A DNA stretch of 64,000 nt. It comes from Schistocephalus solidus. Its lineage: Eukaryota; Platyhelminthes; Cestoda; Diphyllobothriidea; Diphyllobothriidae. The notes under the pieces were generated by a model, which did no database searches, was not told the origin of the DNA, and worked only from the letters and a program-made list of their open reading frames with translations. Every line of letters begins with the position of its first letter. The first letter of the stretch is position 1. Of this stretch, positions 13,401-28,400 are shown in pieces. The stretch is from contig WEDG01005023.1 of the NCBI GenBank assembly GCA_017591395.1, forward strand, positions 100,936 through 164,935. Direction: 5' to 3'. The position numbers were made by a program, and so were the translations under genes.

Positions 13401-16400
13401 TGGCTTGAATGCACAACCTCGCTAACCCTGCGATTTATGTTGTGCTGTCTAGTTGCCGTCTTTAAAGACTCTCCAGCCAGTACAGTAAGGAATACTGACG
13501 AAATTTCCCAACGTTACTGCTTTTGATTACGATAAAGGGGATTGACTTTCATTGTGTGATTCAAAAATCAAGTGGGAAACGAAACGATAGTAACATCAAC
13601 ATTTATAGGGTTGGTGAAGCAACTCACTAGTTGCCCTGAGGAACCGGATCAGGTCATTGACAAGGTGCCATTGACTGTGCTCTATAGTTTTAGTCATCAG
13701 AATAAGTGCACACTGAAAGGGAGAGGTGGAATAAAATTAATTGTTAAGTCCACGAAATAACAGTTTTTTACGCAGTATGCAAAAGATAGCCACTAATGGA
13801 ATAAACAGCCTTTTGACAATGGCACATAAAGCCCTTTCTTGATAAACAGAAAAAAACTGGACCTAAGATTGACGAAAATGGACTGAACGTATCGATAATC
13901 ACCTGTTAATGGTCAAGCCGAACTTCTCGCACCCCATATATTTAACGGATTACCGAGTTAACTGTAAGTAGACTACTCCCTTAATTTCAATAGATCATTT
14001 TGTTTACATTAACTTAGACGAACATTTCATAGTGCAAATGCAGTGAATGAGTGGTTAGCCGTTATTTCGTAAGTGCCGCGCGTTTTTAAAACATTATGCC
14101 TCATTATAAGTTCTATGCATTTGCAACAAAATCCGTGCGTGGGGCTGGAAGCTGAATCTAAGTTCTGCGTCAAATCAGTTCCGTTTATATACATTACATT
14201 TGAATTGAATTGCCTAACTGTCTGGGAAGAAAAGGGGAGCCAAGTTACCTGTTTGCTGACCACCAGAGATTCTGAGTTCTGCAAGACCACAAGACAGGAG
14301 GCTGCGGTGCCCAGTTGGTCCATGGAGAGTGCCTCCTCAAAGAGGTCCTTAGGTCGACGCCCAAGGGCACAGAAGAGGTGTCGCCACCAGGTGACCTCAG
14401 TCTTCCGGATGCACTGGATAATCACGTCAAGGAAGTGCTGAAACTGTTCTATGAAGGCGCACACCTGAGGCAATAGGGGATCTGTAAGCAGTGAGTGAAT
14501 GCAAACTGATAATGGAGCGTAGTCAGTTTTGGAGAGAAAGTAAGAGAAGTTAAGAACACAGAAAGAAGTGAGACAACGTGGAGCTATGTCCACAGATAAA
14601 CGCAGTGGTTTGGTTGTGAGTTTCAATAAATGTCGTTAACTAAAATGGCCCGAGCAGAGGACGGAATACCGAAGTTCGGCCTCCAGCGCTTAGAAGTGGT
14701 CGCAAAGGGACAGGTGATTAATAATAACAGCGGTTTTGCTGACAAGGATTACACGGACTGGAATGTTTATTTCTGGAATATTTGCAGTTATAGGCCAAAC
14801 ATGGCCCACCACCGGGTAAATACGGGTGCTGATTCAGAAGGAGGAATTGCCAAAAAAGGTTACGACCGCACGAGCTGCTAGCTAAAACAAGTTGGACACC
14901 GGTCCCAATAATGGGGCTTCCTGGTCCGCGATTAAGCCGGTCGATGGCGAGTGGATGTAGGGGTACTAGTTAGGGGTAGCACCACACAGATAGCATTTGG
15001 TCGCTCCATTTGTCTCGTACAGGTGGTGAATGCTCCTGTGGCCGCCTCTAACTGGTACCCAACTTTCACCTGTGGCTCCTCAAAGTTGGGTTCTTCCCAG
15101 CGGCCACACCCCTGGGCAACCGTCACGACCGGCGGGCTAAACCAGGTGAGGGTCTCCGGTGTTATGTGTGCCTCCACACCCGGTATGTCTGATTCCCGAA
15201 CATCCCACCTCCCCCTCTCAAAAAGTCCTACGGTAAGGACGACAGCGACCCGTAGGCAACCCAAGCTAACTCGGGTCGTTCTCCCACTAAAACAAAACCG
15301 TGACTCATAGTGGAGTTCGGCAGCCGTCTGGGATGTCAGAGCAGCCCTATTTAGGGACAGCACTGCTTGCCTCCTCGCGGAGGAAGGGGCTAGAAAAGGT
15401 TCCCTAAACAAATGTTGGTTATCACGTCTTCTGCAGCCGGCCGCGGCTCGCAGATCGCATAATACGCGGTCGTAAAACTCAAACAAACAATAATACCACC
15501 CGTCATAATCCCCCTCGCCATACCCTCCAGGCTGCTCAGGTGAGTCCACTCACAATAGCAGCCTGGAATATTCGTTCCCTTTTAGACAATCCTAGGAGCA
15601 ACCGGCCGGAACGGAGGACGGCGCTAGTCGCTCGGGAAATGGCGCGCTACAAGGCGGACATTGCTGCTCTCAGTGAGACCCGATTCTCTGAGCAGGGTCA
15701 GCTGGAGGTGGGTGCCGGCTACACCTTCTTCTGGAGCGGCCGGCCAAAGGCAGAGCGACGCTACGCAGGTGTCGCCTTTGCCATCCGAAACGACATCGTG
15801 GGACGTCTGCCCTGTCTGCCGCAGGGTATCAATGATCGCTGATGAGCCTCCACCTGCCTCTTCGGGGAGACAAGTTCGTCACCATCATCAGCGCCTACGC
15901 TCCCCCAATGACGAGCTCTGATTCGGCAAAGGAAAAATTCTACGAGGACCTGCACGCCCTGCTGGCGACTGTGCCGAAGGTGGACAAGTTAATTGTCCTC
16001 GGTGACTTCAACGCCCGCGTCGGGACGGACCACGCTCCCTGACAGGGAGTGCTGGGTCCCCACGGTCTCGGTACTGTAACGATAACGGCGTCCTTATTCT
16101 GCGAACGTGTGCGGAACACCATCTTCTGCTGACAAACATCTTCTTCCGCCTTCCGACGCAGGAGAAGGCCACGTGAATGCACCCTCGGTCGCGGCGCTGG
16201 CAGCTGCCGGCCTTGATGGCTTTGAAAAAGTTTTTCATTTCATTGCGGTCCGCATACCCCTGGACTTCCTCAGCCTTACGGATCATCCAGGCATCCTGCA
16301 ACTCCCGCAGCCGTTGTTGTACAAGGCGCCGGCATCTGAAAAAGGCTGCTTTGGTGGCGTCAGTCCGAAGGTCCATTTAGGCTTTGTGTAGTCCATTCTT

Positions 16401-19400
16401 CTCCGCGAGTAAGTTGCTGATGTCGGCGTCATTGTCGTCAAACCAGTCCTGGTGTCGACGGTGTGCGCGTCCGTGTACATCGAGGGCGGTGGACTGGATG
16501 ACATTTCGCAGTTGACACCATCTTGTCTCCACGGTAGCGTTATCATCTGGAGCATGCAGGTCCTCCAGTTTCTCGGTTATTTGGTTGCTTGGGAGCCTTC
16601 GTCGGGGTTGCAGTCGGAGCCTCATCTGGGAGATGACGAGGCGGTGATCTGTCTAACCATCGGCATCGCGGATCGCCTTGTTTACAAGCACGTCCTGTCG
16701 ATCTCGCCTCCGTACGAGAACATAGTCCAGCAGATGCCAGCACCGCGACCGAGGGTACATCCACGTGGCCTTATCCCGCGTCGGAAGGCGGAAGAAGGTG
16801 TTGGACAGCAGGAGACAGTGTTCCGCACACGTGCGCAGAAGAAGGAGGCCGTTATCGTTGCAGCTACCGAGACCGTGGGGACCCAGCACTCCCTGCCAGG
16901 CAGCATGGTTCGTCCCGACGCGGGCATCGAAGTCACCAAGGACAATAAACTTGTCCTCTTTCGGCAAGGTCGCCAGCAAGGCGTGCAGGTCCTCGTAGAA
17001 TTTGTCCTTCGCCGCATCAGAGCTCGTCATTGGGGGAGCGTAGGCGCTGATGATGGTGGCGAACTGGTCTCCCCGAAGAGGCAGGCGGAGGCTCATCAGG
17101 CGATCATTGATACCCTGCGGCAGACAGGGCAGACGTCCCACGATGCCGTTACGGATGGCAAAGGCAACACCAGCGTCGCGTCGCTCTGCCTTTGGCCGGC
17201 CGCTCCAGAAGAAAGTGTAGCCGACCCCCACCTCCTCCAGCTGACCCTGCTCAGAGAATCGGGTCTCGCTGAGAGCAGCAATGTCCACCTTGTAGCGCGC
17301 CAGTTCCCGAGCGACTAGCGCCGTCCTCCGTTCCGGCCGGTTGCTCCTAGGATTGTCTAAGAGGGAGCGAACATTCCAGGCTGCTATTGTGAGTGGACTC
17401 ACCCGAGCAGCCTGGAGAGTATGGCGAGGGGGATGGGGACGGGGGTATTGTTGTTTGTTTGAGTTTTACGACCGCGTAGTTTGCGATCTGCGAGCCGCGG
17501 CCGGCTGCAGAAGACGTGAGACCCAGCATTTTTAGGGCACATTTTCTAGCCCCTTCCTCCGCGAGGAGGCCAGCAGTGCTATCCCTAAATAGGGCTGCTC
17601 GGATATCCCAGACGGCAGCCGAAGTCCACTATGAGTCACGGATTTGTTTTAGTGGGAGAACGACCCGAGTTCGTCTGGGCCGCCTACGGGGTTGCTGTCA
17701 CCCCCACCGTAGGACTTTTTGAGGTGGGGAGATGGGAAGTTCGGGAGTGGAGGCACACACAACACTGGAGACCCTCACCTGGTTTAGCCCGCCGGTCGTG
17801 ACGGTTGCCCGGGGTGTGGCCGCTGGGAAGAACCCAACTTCGAGGTGCCACAGGTGAGAGTTGGGTACCAGTTAGAGGCGGCCACAGGAGCATTCACCAT
17901 CTGTACGAGACAAATGGAGCGACCAAATGCAAGCTGTGTGGTGCTGCCCCTAACTAGTACCCCTACACCCCTACACACCACAATGCCGACAACACCGATA
18001 CCCCATGCACACCCTCTGCTCCTGCCATTCTTACCGCCACTGCCACCCCCAATACCACGAATGACATCCCCCAAACCTCTACCAATTTCTCCTGCCCACA
18101 CTGCGCCCGCAAATTCAACTCACACATTGGCCTGGTCGGTCACCTGCGAATCCACCGCACGGAGGCTGGTGAACCAGTGCCTGGGGCTCCGACATACAGT
18201 CACCGAGCCCGCCTCCATTGCCCTCACTGCTCCCGCACCTTTACACACCGCATGGGCCTATTCGGTCACATGCACATCCATCACAACCTGCGGTAACCTA
18301 CCGGAGGCTAAGCCACATAAGCGCACACCATCTACACTAATACATAGACAACACCCTCACCACCATAATCATGTACCTGATAAAATCACGGTTTGCTAGA
18401 AACCGTGGCTTGGAAGGCTGCCAATCGGACGCTCACACCAGACCACGTCGTCAGCCCAGTGTATGTGTTGTGTGTGTCGAGTGGCTGACCAGTGGACTGG
18501 GAGTCAGACGGCGATGGCTCCTTCATATCCCCGGAGTATGTAAATCCTGGTGTGTGCGTTATGGGGGCCAGGTCGTGCCATGGCGCGCGAAGACGGGTAC
18601 GCCGACTCGTCAGCCAATGCGGCCACTCCCACATCAGACAACTGACTGGCTCGGATGGTGGTCTGATTGTGGGGGTGGAAGAGAGAGTGAGGTCAACAGC
18701 TCAGCGCATTTTCCTCACTATAAACAATTTGACACGCTTGAATCTATCACGGTGCGCTAAAAGCCGTGGCTTGGAAGGTTGCCAACTGACGGGATAACTT
18801 GGACCACGTGGTCAGCCCAACGTGTGTTTTGTTTGGAGGGGCTGACTGGCGGACTGAGTGTCAGGCTGCAATGGCTCCTTCTTAATGTGGTCTTTATGGC
18901 ACTCCCACTCCGTGGGATCCGAGCCAGGTATGTTGGTACACCCAGGGGCGACTCCGGTCGCGCCAGCCACCTGCGCTCTCTCCCATCTCCGGTCTTCATG
19001 ACTCTGTCTTGACACCAGGCTCAGGTGGGGGAGGAGGAGAGAGTGCAATAGCTGCAGCGCAAGGCTACTATCACTTAAAACTAATTCACGCGCAAGTCAC
19101 CGTTCCCGCACCACCTGGTGTGGAGCATACGGTGGACCAAATCGAAATCGACGGTCGAACTGTTGATGGCGTGGACCAAGCCAGAAATTACCATTTCAGT
19201 CTCCAGGCACAGTAGGCGAGGTGAGCAAGGATACTTCATGATGGAAATGCAGAGGATCATTCCAGGGCGCCTCAAACGTTGTTCGCTTTACTTATTGACA
19301 TAACACGTTATGCAAAAGTCATCCTGACGAATTTTTCTAAGTTAGTTAGTGAACGAAAAGGTTAAAATGTTGGAAGACAATAGACACTAGCAATATCCTA

Positions 19401-22400
19401 TGCTATGCACTACACCTATACACTGCTATAGCAGAAGCGATAACAGAAATGATACATATATGCCAAAACAGTCATCTCCATCTGGACAGATAGTTTTTCA
19501 GTTTATGCAAATCAGACGAGATAAGATAAAAAAAAGCACGGTATTTTCAGGAGCAGAAACATAATTTTTACTGTTTAAAGAATGTTGGTTAAGGTTTGGG
19601 CATGGAAACCAACTCCCCGTAATAAAGGTAGTTTTGAGCGAAATTCCAAGGGGGCCAGGGTTAGGTTTAATGTAAGGGTTAGAACACGAAAATAGGTACC
19701 TTTCTAAGGTCGCTTTCGGGAGTATGGACCATGCGCCATCCCCTTCTTTCGGCTACTAGTATTGGCGGTGACGGTGATGCCTGGCGAACCTAGACACTAA
19801 CGTCGAACGCGACAGATATATACAAACGAAACTAAGATGGCGACTATCAGAATCGCAAATTCCACAGCTACGACAATGCGGACTGCCACACAGGCTATCG
19901 GAGGCCATTACGAACCAAAATAAGCTGCAAATACCAATGACAGGTCACTTCCAAAACAAAACACGAATATTTGATAAAATGATGAGTAGGATGAAAACAG
20001 TGGTTGAGGGTGAAAAAGTAAATGGGCGTGTGAAGCCGCGCAGAGTCAAGGACAAACTTGGCGCAGGTAATCAGAAAGATAAACTAACCCGGGATGGGAA
20101 ACTTGGAAGTGGCCTCTTCCTCTAGCACTTCGTGGAGCAGGAGTTCAAGAATGTGCTGGAAATAGGGCAGCGATTGGTAAGATGTTGCCAAATCCAATGC
20201 AATCTTTGAAAGGCTAGAAGGGATGGGAAATGGCAAACGACAGAAAGTATCGAAATTTCTGAAATAAAGATCCTAAATACGACTTAGGGAGGAAAAACAG
20301 CTCGAGGTGCAAACCTAAGGCTGGCTTACGACAGCTAATAAGGTAGTTAGCCATTCCAAGCTCCTTAGTCTTTGTTGGTCACCTTTCTGCATAAAAGGCT
20401 GCGGGTTCGAGCCTCAATCGAAGCAAAACCTGAGGTTGGGTATGGCTGAGTGATGATGACTAATTAATCGGAAATGGCCATCCCAGTCCTCCTTGTCTTG
20501 GTTGGTAGTCTTTCGGCTTATTTTGCCTTCATTCAGCCAATAATGGCGCTGATAACTAGCTGGGAACAGGGTCCCAAATATGCGCCACACACGGAGCAGG
20601 CGGTTCACCACCGGGGTCTACCATAAGGACTCTAAGCACCTCATCAAAACGAAGTTCGTAAGTGCATCGTCAGCTGTCATTTTTCGGTCATTGCAGGTCG
20701 TTTATTTAGCAAACCAGGAATTGGCGCATACTGATTCAGTTGCTTCCCAAAACAAAGAAGCTTCATGGCCTCTGCCAGCCATAAGAAATGCAAAATTATT
20801 GTGACCAGTGCAGGGACTACAAGACAGGTGCCGTAAGCGCAGGGTGAAGGCTAAATCAATGTGTTTAGCAGAATAAAGAGCCTGCGGGCTAATTTGCAGT
20901 GCTGGCAGCCATGGGTAAGGACAGGTATAAGACAAGAAGCTGACGGGAATTGCGAGGTTCAGAGGTTCGAGCAGTGTACGCATTTAACGGTCCGTAGGTA
21001 TTTGATTTAGCAATTCCCTGCGACCTAGTTAGTAAACATGTCTTCTTCCCTATGCATAAGAAGAGCAGCTGCCAGTGGTTAAGTAAACGCTAAAAAAAGA
21101 AAGCGATATACACCAGAGTACATCCGAATGGGCACAAACCAGAAAAGTAGACAAGAAGATAGTTTTTAAACTCCTACACTAACGACTATCAGAAAGGGCT
21201 AAATAGCCAAACTATCTTGCAATTACTTTTTACTCAGCAGGTCCTTCAGGAGATGTGGCAGGAATAGGTTCGTCTAAAATTTAAAAAAACGGAAAAATCG
21301 TTAGAATTGTCCTCCTTGGCAATGAATTAAGAAGACACTCTTGAGACCGAAACTGACCTTGACTTGGATATTGAACCAGGGCAGATGAAAACGACGGTCA
21401 TCCAGGGTCTTGTAGTAAGACCTGTCGATGCGCAAGCAACCACTGTGGGTCGCAATAACGGCGGCTTTGTCCAAAAGAACAGCTTAAACAAAGAAATATT
21501 ATTATTATTATTTGAGGGAATTTATGACTCGGTATTACACACGTATCACTACATAAGATATCGTATGGAGCATTCATCGAGAGAATTGCAATAATTTTAA
21601 ATTCCCGTTATCATCACACTAGCTCGAAAAATTATAAAGCCACTCGCGACAATTTAATGTAACTTGATAAACCGTGCAGCAGAAAACCCGAAGCTCTTCT
21701 ACAACTAGATTAGGCAGTGCACTCGAAATAAAGACCCCATCCATTTGATAAAAACGGATGAAGGCGTCGAACTTTGCAAGGACGAAGAAAAGGCTGAGCA
21801 TCTATCTGAGTTCTTTCAGTCGGTTTTTACGAGAGAAGCCAATCTAACCGCTGATAACTATAGTGCGGAAGAGGTCCCGACAATTGACTCAGTGGTCATA
21901 ACAGAACCTATTGTTCTGCAGGAACTACTGAAGCTGGACAAAACCAAATCGCTAGGTCCTGATGTAATACCGGCAAAGTTGTTGAAGGAGTTGGCCGTAG
22001 AGTTGGCAGAACCCTTGTGTCTACTCTTCCAAGCCTCCCTCGCTGCAGGCAAATTGCCACCCGATTGGAAGACCGCGTGGATTTCCTCAATACACAAAAG
22101 TGGCAGCCGGGCTTCCGCAAATAACTACAGGCCGGTAAGTCTCACCTCCATATGTTGCAAGATTATGGAGCGAATCATCAAACGTGAACTGATGCAGTTT
22201 CTGGAGCGGCATCATCTTCTCTCTGAAGCGCAGCACGGATTCCGCAGAGGAAGGTCCTGTTTAACTAATTTGCTCTACTGTATGGAACGATGGACCCGAG
22301 CGGTCGATGAAGGAAATGTAGTGCACGCAGTGTACGTAGACTTCAAGAAGGCCTTTGATAGCGTGCCTCACCAACGTCTCCTATACAAACTCAACCGTAT

Positions 22401-25400
22401 TAAGGTAAGGGGCAAGCTTTTGAAGTGGATCGAAAACTTCTTGATTGGTCGATCTCAGATTGTCCGTCTTGGCGATCAACAATCGGCGGAGGTGGCGGTT
22501 GAGAGTGGGGTTCCTCAGGGCTCCGTCCTGGGCCCTATCCTCTTCCTTATATACATTGATGATTGCGTAAGTGGCTTGGACTGTGACACCGCCATGTTTG
22601 CTGACGATATAAAGCTTTTGGAAGGTCATCACAACGCAGATGATGAAGAAAATCTACAGGCGAACTTGCATCGACTCGAGGAATGGTCGCACAACTGGCT
22701 CCTCCCATTCAATGCTACCAAGTGCAATATTCTGCGATTTGGCAGAACCAGCTCAGGGCACCAGAGAATTTACTATCTGGACGACACACCGCTACCAGAA
22801 GTAGAGGCTCAGAAAGATCTAGGAGTATGGATCACGCCCACACTGAAGCCATCGTTCCATTGCTCAAAAGTAGCAAAATCTGCCATGTCAAGCTTGTATC
22901 TAATTAAGCGAGCGTTTGCAAAGTTCGACAAAGAGTGCTTTAATAAGGTCTTCAGGGATGTTCGTGCGACCACAATTGGAATTTGCCATACAAGCCTGGA
23001 GACCGTGGTCTGTCAAAGACCACAACACCCTTGAGAAGGTCCAAAGACGTGCAACCAAGCTTGTTCAAGGTCAAAGCTGCCTGCCTTACGAGACACGATT
23101 GTCTAATCTTGATCTGTTTCCTCTGGACTATAGACAGCTACGCGGCGACTTAATACAAGCCTTTCGAATGCTGCGGCTTCAGGATTGTTGCCTTGCATCT
23201 GGCGACTTCTTTGAGCTGGCCACTACCACTACTTTGCGAGGGCATCCCATTAAACTACGAGTGACAGGTGCAAGACTCGACACAAGAAGGTTCTTCTTCT
23301 CCAACAGAGTGATTAAGGCCTGGAATGCTCTGCCGGCCGACATAATCATGTCCCCATCCGTTGACACTTTTAAGCGGAAGTTTGACCAGTACAGCCATAA
23401 GTACCACCACGACATCCGAACCTAACACATTTCCTGAAACATATTCCCATCCACAATTCTCGCGTCATATAACATACTACTCCCTATTTGTGAGTAACAT
23501 TATTTTATAATTGTTTGTCCGATGCCCTGCAGTGTGTCCAGGAGATAACCCTTTGTCCAACGTCCATTATATGTCAGCCTTTTTAATTTACAGTGTCACT
23601 GACATCAATAGGGAGCTCAAAGGCTTCGCCTATATTTCCCTTAATAAAACTGAACTGAACAATACAAATCACAAAACTATAATCAGCCCCATTTTCGAGC
23701 CTTTAGCAACAAAACTGTGTTAACTGCTCCGAGAAAGAAAAAAACAAACCTTGAAGAATTTCGGGGCTTGATTTCACACCAGTGTGTACTGAAAAAGGAG
23801 AGTTTGATACTGTAAGGTCTAGACGAGAAGAACACGGGCCGAGCGTAGTGTGGGTAGGCGCTGAGCGATCGGTTATAGGACTCACTCGTCCCGTGGTGCT
23901 TTGAGTCTCACGCTCGAGCCCCGCCAGTAGCCGCACGGCGGCTAATGACATAGGAATAATAACATGACCGATGAAGACAAGGGAGACGGGAGTGGTCACT
24001 GCTGCCTTATTAGTCGGCATATGGTCGTAGTACTTTGAGGAAAGCTCAGATGTTCGGTACAACAGGCAGCAAAGGTATGCTACTACAGCGCAGAGTAGCA
24101 GCCAAATTAGGGGACTTTGTGGTTTGACGAATAAGTAATGCTATCATCAGGGCATGGTTGCACAGGCCTAACAGACCGATTGACTCGAGAACGCCACGAC
24201 GCTCGTTTACAATGCCGTGAAATGACGGGCAACTTCCTGCCTCACCACCACCCCTTCACAGTTAGCCGTCAGCGACTCAAAGTGCTAAAAGATACGAGGT
24301 TAAACAGACCAACCAGATGACATCAGCAAACGTGTGAGGACATAAAAGGAAACTGGAAAGCACAAGCTTGAAAGCCCGTACAGCCACATGCACCCACGCA
24401 GCTATGGCAATAACGGGTACTTTAGAAGGTCTATTTAATAGTCCTAACAGTCTAACAGAAAGTATAGTCGATATTTACGAAGCCGATATAGATTTAAAAA
24501 ATCTTCCAAAACCGATTTACAGAGTCCAGCTAAATTACAACTAGATATTTCTTACTGAGAGGATAAACAAGATCTTCTAATTGTACTGAGAGCATCACAC
24601 GGCGAGCTCCCTTTGAGAAAAGCCCTCCGCGGGGATTCACTGTGGGTGCACTGTGAAAAGGGGGGGTAAGTCTGCTGTTCAGCGGTCCCGGAGACAGGGG
24701 TTCGGATAAAATGGATGCTGTGCGAGCGCCACCTTCAGACAGGCAGCTGACGGGAAACCAGATTTTTAAGCCCTGAATTCCACAATGCACCCAGACGGAG
24801 TCGCTCAATAGGGGGATGGGCGGCAAGTGGGGGGATTCCGCGCCAAAATTGTTTCGCTTTGAAACAAATACCCCATCCCTCTCCTCTGCGTTCTCATCCA
24901 CGTCGTCACCTATGAGGTCGGAAGTTTCGACAAAGGAGGCGGGCGTCGCGTTAGTGATACCGGTCCATAAGACCTCCACATTGGATGCAATAAGCGTCGG
25001 TGAAAGGATTCACGCTAAGCAGGAGAAGAAGAGGGCAATAAAAGGATTAGACGGTTCAGCGATAAAAAACGATGCAGTTTATTACTGGCGAAAATCCAGA
25101 TTAACGATGCCGACCAAAACAGGGGAGACTAGAATGACCATTTCTCGCTCGAAGCGAGCCCGAAGGCAATGTCAACGCTCGCCCTTATATTCGAAAATGA
25201 TCAGTGTTGACGGACGAAAAACAAGTTCCACGAAGACCCACAGGTCCTCCTCGCGACTGTGCAAAGGGTGGACAAGCTGACTGCCCTTGGTGACTTTAAT
25301 GCCTGCATTGACTCAGAGCAAGTTGCCTGGGCGGGTGTGCTGGGGTCTACAGAAACCGAAGCTTGCAAAAACAACGACCTCCTCCTCTTCCTTCAAGCCT

Positions 25401-28400
25401 ACGTAGAACACCATCTTGGCGTGACCAAACCTTCGGCATTCCGACGCGGGGGAGAAGGGAACGTGAAGGTACCCTCGCTGGCGGTGCCGGCACCTGTCGA
25501 AGAAGTAGCGAACCGAATCTACGAAGTCATCAAGCATTTGGTCGGCCATAGGCCTCGGTTTGGAAGCGCTACGGAAGCCGCATCAACATAAAACTCAGAC
25601 AGCAGTCCTTAAGACGCTACGCTACGAGAGAGAGATAGGCCCTATATGCCAACCATACCAGGAAGCTGAGCGGCCTCGACCTCAGCTGTCTTTGGGGAAT
25701 ACAGAAAGTAAGGTGTAAAGACACGAAAGTCATGGAACCGACCGGAATCATCACCAGCCACGCCATTCTGAGACAACTACAACCGAACTCGAGTGGCCAC
25801 CTCGTTAGAGTGGATGACGAGGACATGCCGAAGTGAACGACGTCACTTCGAGTACTTGCAAACAAGGCAGCCAAATGTGTCACTACAGAAATAACTTGAA
25901 GGCCTCCCTAAAACTTGCAAACCAACCCGGAGACCTGGGAGGATCGTACACAAGACCAACAGGCGTGGATAACCACTGTGAGCACCTATATGTGAAGCAC
26001 CCCGAAAGCTGTTGCTAAGGCCAAATGAGCAGCTAGTAAGTCTCAAGTCTTGCAGACCAATAATGACTACAGCCAATCCCTTCTCGCATGCCTTACTGCC
26101 AGCGAACATTCGGTGAACTGGTCGGCTTCGGACATCACAGTACCAAATACAATAACAAGGAAAATCCATCTCCACCATCTAAAAACGTCCGGAACTTCGA
26201 CATACGCCTGGCACATGCGCATAAGCGGTCCTCAAGGTCCCAAGCTATGCAAACACATCCATGACAAGGTCGACATGCCAAAGTCACCTGAGACATCCGA
26301 CAACCAATTTCCATCAGTATTATCCACCCACCCACCCATCCCTCCCCTTCCACCATCATCGACATCACAACCAACTTAGCAGGTAGCAACCTACGCTGCA
26401 CCATATTGCCACCGAACACTTACATCACACATCAGGCTGATCGGTCAATTGTGAATCCATGGCTCTAAGAGTGGCGAATCAGCGTCAGAAACACCAACAC
26501 AACCCTCCGCGCCCACTTTTACTACCTAAAACTGCATGAGCCTACTCGGTTATATGTACCTCCATAGAAATTTCCAGCAAAACACCACAGACCAAACCTC
26601 CTTAACTCACCTCAGCCTACCAGTCAGTTCTACGTTATTCGACACTCGCATAGAACATGCACCCTTCACATCAGTGAGAAGGATTGTTGTTGGTATAACC
26701 TGCTGTCTGACCAGGTTGTGAGTGACACGCATAGAGTGACCAACGTAGTTCTGGCAGACTCGGACCGTCGACTGGCGCACTGGTCAAGGAAGCAAAGAGG
26801 GAGCATAACCGACTCTAGGGTCTCCATTCCCACCGCAATTCAGCGTGATCCTTTTTATAATAAATCTGATGCGCTTGTGTTCAACACTGACAGGTCCTCG
26901 CGTGACGAAGAGTTAGGCTGGCCTCGATGGCGATCTCACTCAAGTTGGAGCCGAGTCGACGACTTTCTGTTTCCGTGATTTCCTTTGAGTGCAAACTGGA
27001 AACGTATCAAGCGTCTAAGTTATAGTCACATTGTATGTAATTATACTACTCGCAATAGGGGAGTGATTCTTTAAGTGTACTATTTCCGACTTGTCGACTG
27101 CTGCCTACTCCTTCTATGGCATTATGCAACGTCTTTTCAATTTTCCTGATGTATCGGTGTTTTCTTAGCCACTATGTAACCAATAGGGAGGTCAATGACG
27201 TTGGCCTATATTTCCCTCAATAAAATTGAAAACGGAACTCCGAAACATACTGCACGGATTAGGTTGTATGTGGCATGCGTACATGGGTTGTTTAGCTTTG
27301 TAATCAGCCACTATGTCTCGACCACGTCTTGCCACCTAGACCATAAGGGTGAGGAAGGAGAGAGTGCGATAGATGATGCGCAAGTCTGTTTCACAAAAAC
27401 CAATCTACGCACGAGTTACTGTGCTGCAACCACTGCACCTGGTGGAGGGGGCATACGGTAGACATCGGCGTTGGCGACGGTCAGACTGACTGAAATTATA
27501 TCATGAAACCAATTCAGCAGTACAGCAGTCGCCAAAAACACAATTGTGCAGAGATAACAAGTTAGCTTCGTGCAAAGGTATTGGAACGATGTCAATTCAC
27601 TTACATTTACTCGAGGCTTAAGTAACATAAAAAAGGGTAAAAACTAACTGATCATTATGATGTGGAACAGCTACAAGATTGATAAGGAGAACTATAAGTT
27701 TTTCCAAGGCATGACATCTCATCAACAAAATCTAACCGAGTTTTCCAATGGAAAATTCTACGGCCAACTGTATGTTCATTGAGGAAGACATTTGCATAAA
27801 ATTTGCGACAGAGTCGCCTGTGGTAACAGTCCTTCTGATACCGAATGTAATGAGCACGAGGCGAAGTCCTTTCGAGTACCGGAGAAATTTGTTTACTATT
27901 CTGAGCTTTCAAACTCCTACAAGGTCCATCTTCAGGGGTAGCAGCAGCAAGAAAAAAGGCGACACGCATAGGGGGTACAAACTAATCAATGATTACTGAC
28001 AGAAGTTTGGACGTGAGTGCGCAGGGCTCTGTAGGCCAGCGCTAAATCGATACATCGATTGATTTGGTTTCCATCCGTGGACCAGGATTCAATCAATGCT
28101 CAGCTCTTCTTGTTTCCGGAGTGGGCGATTATCTTGACGGCTGCGAAGTTGAATTCATGGCCCGTTTCGTAGGTGTGGGCAGCAGCTTGCAATAATTCGT
28201 CGCCCCATCGCACCGCCAACTTATGTTCATGGATGCGCGACCCCAGCATACATGCGGTCTGATCTCTTCAGTTACAAGGACAGTTTAGGCATGGAATGCA
28301 ATAAACAACCCCAGCTTGCTCTTTGAGTTTAGTCGGTCTCTGATTTTTGTCACGCTGCTGCGCATGGTAGCTTTGGGCTGATGTGCGATGCCATAACATA

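Larger units (their letters stand above)
21720..23655 (+). mobile_element. CR1/jockey-like LINE, 5'-truncated
   Basis: The element carries a nearly continuous reverse transcriptase (21745-23425) and a short 3' UTR ending near 23655 with AATAAAACTGAACTGAAC. Upstream of 21745 the frame meets stops, and no endonuclease is present, consistent with 5' truncation during insertion. It lies antisense in RIC1 intron 16. The same 3' terminus occurs at 2.2, 3.3 and 27.2 kb. Confidence 0.85.

Noticed and set aside
14073..14441. 122-codon plus-strand open frame
   Set aside because: It lies wholly opposite RIC1 exon 20 and has no homology of its own; it is a shadow of the minus-strand coding exon.
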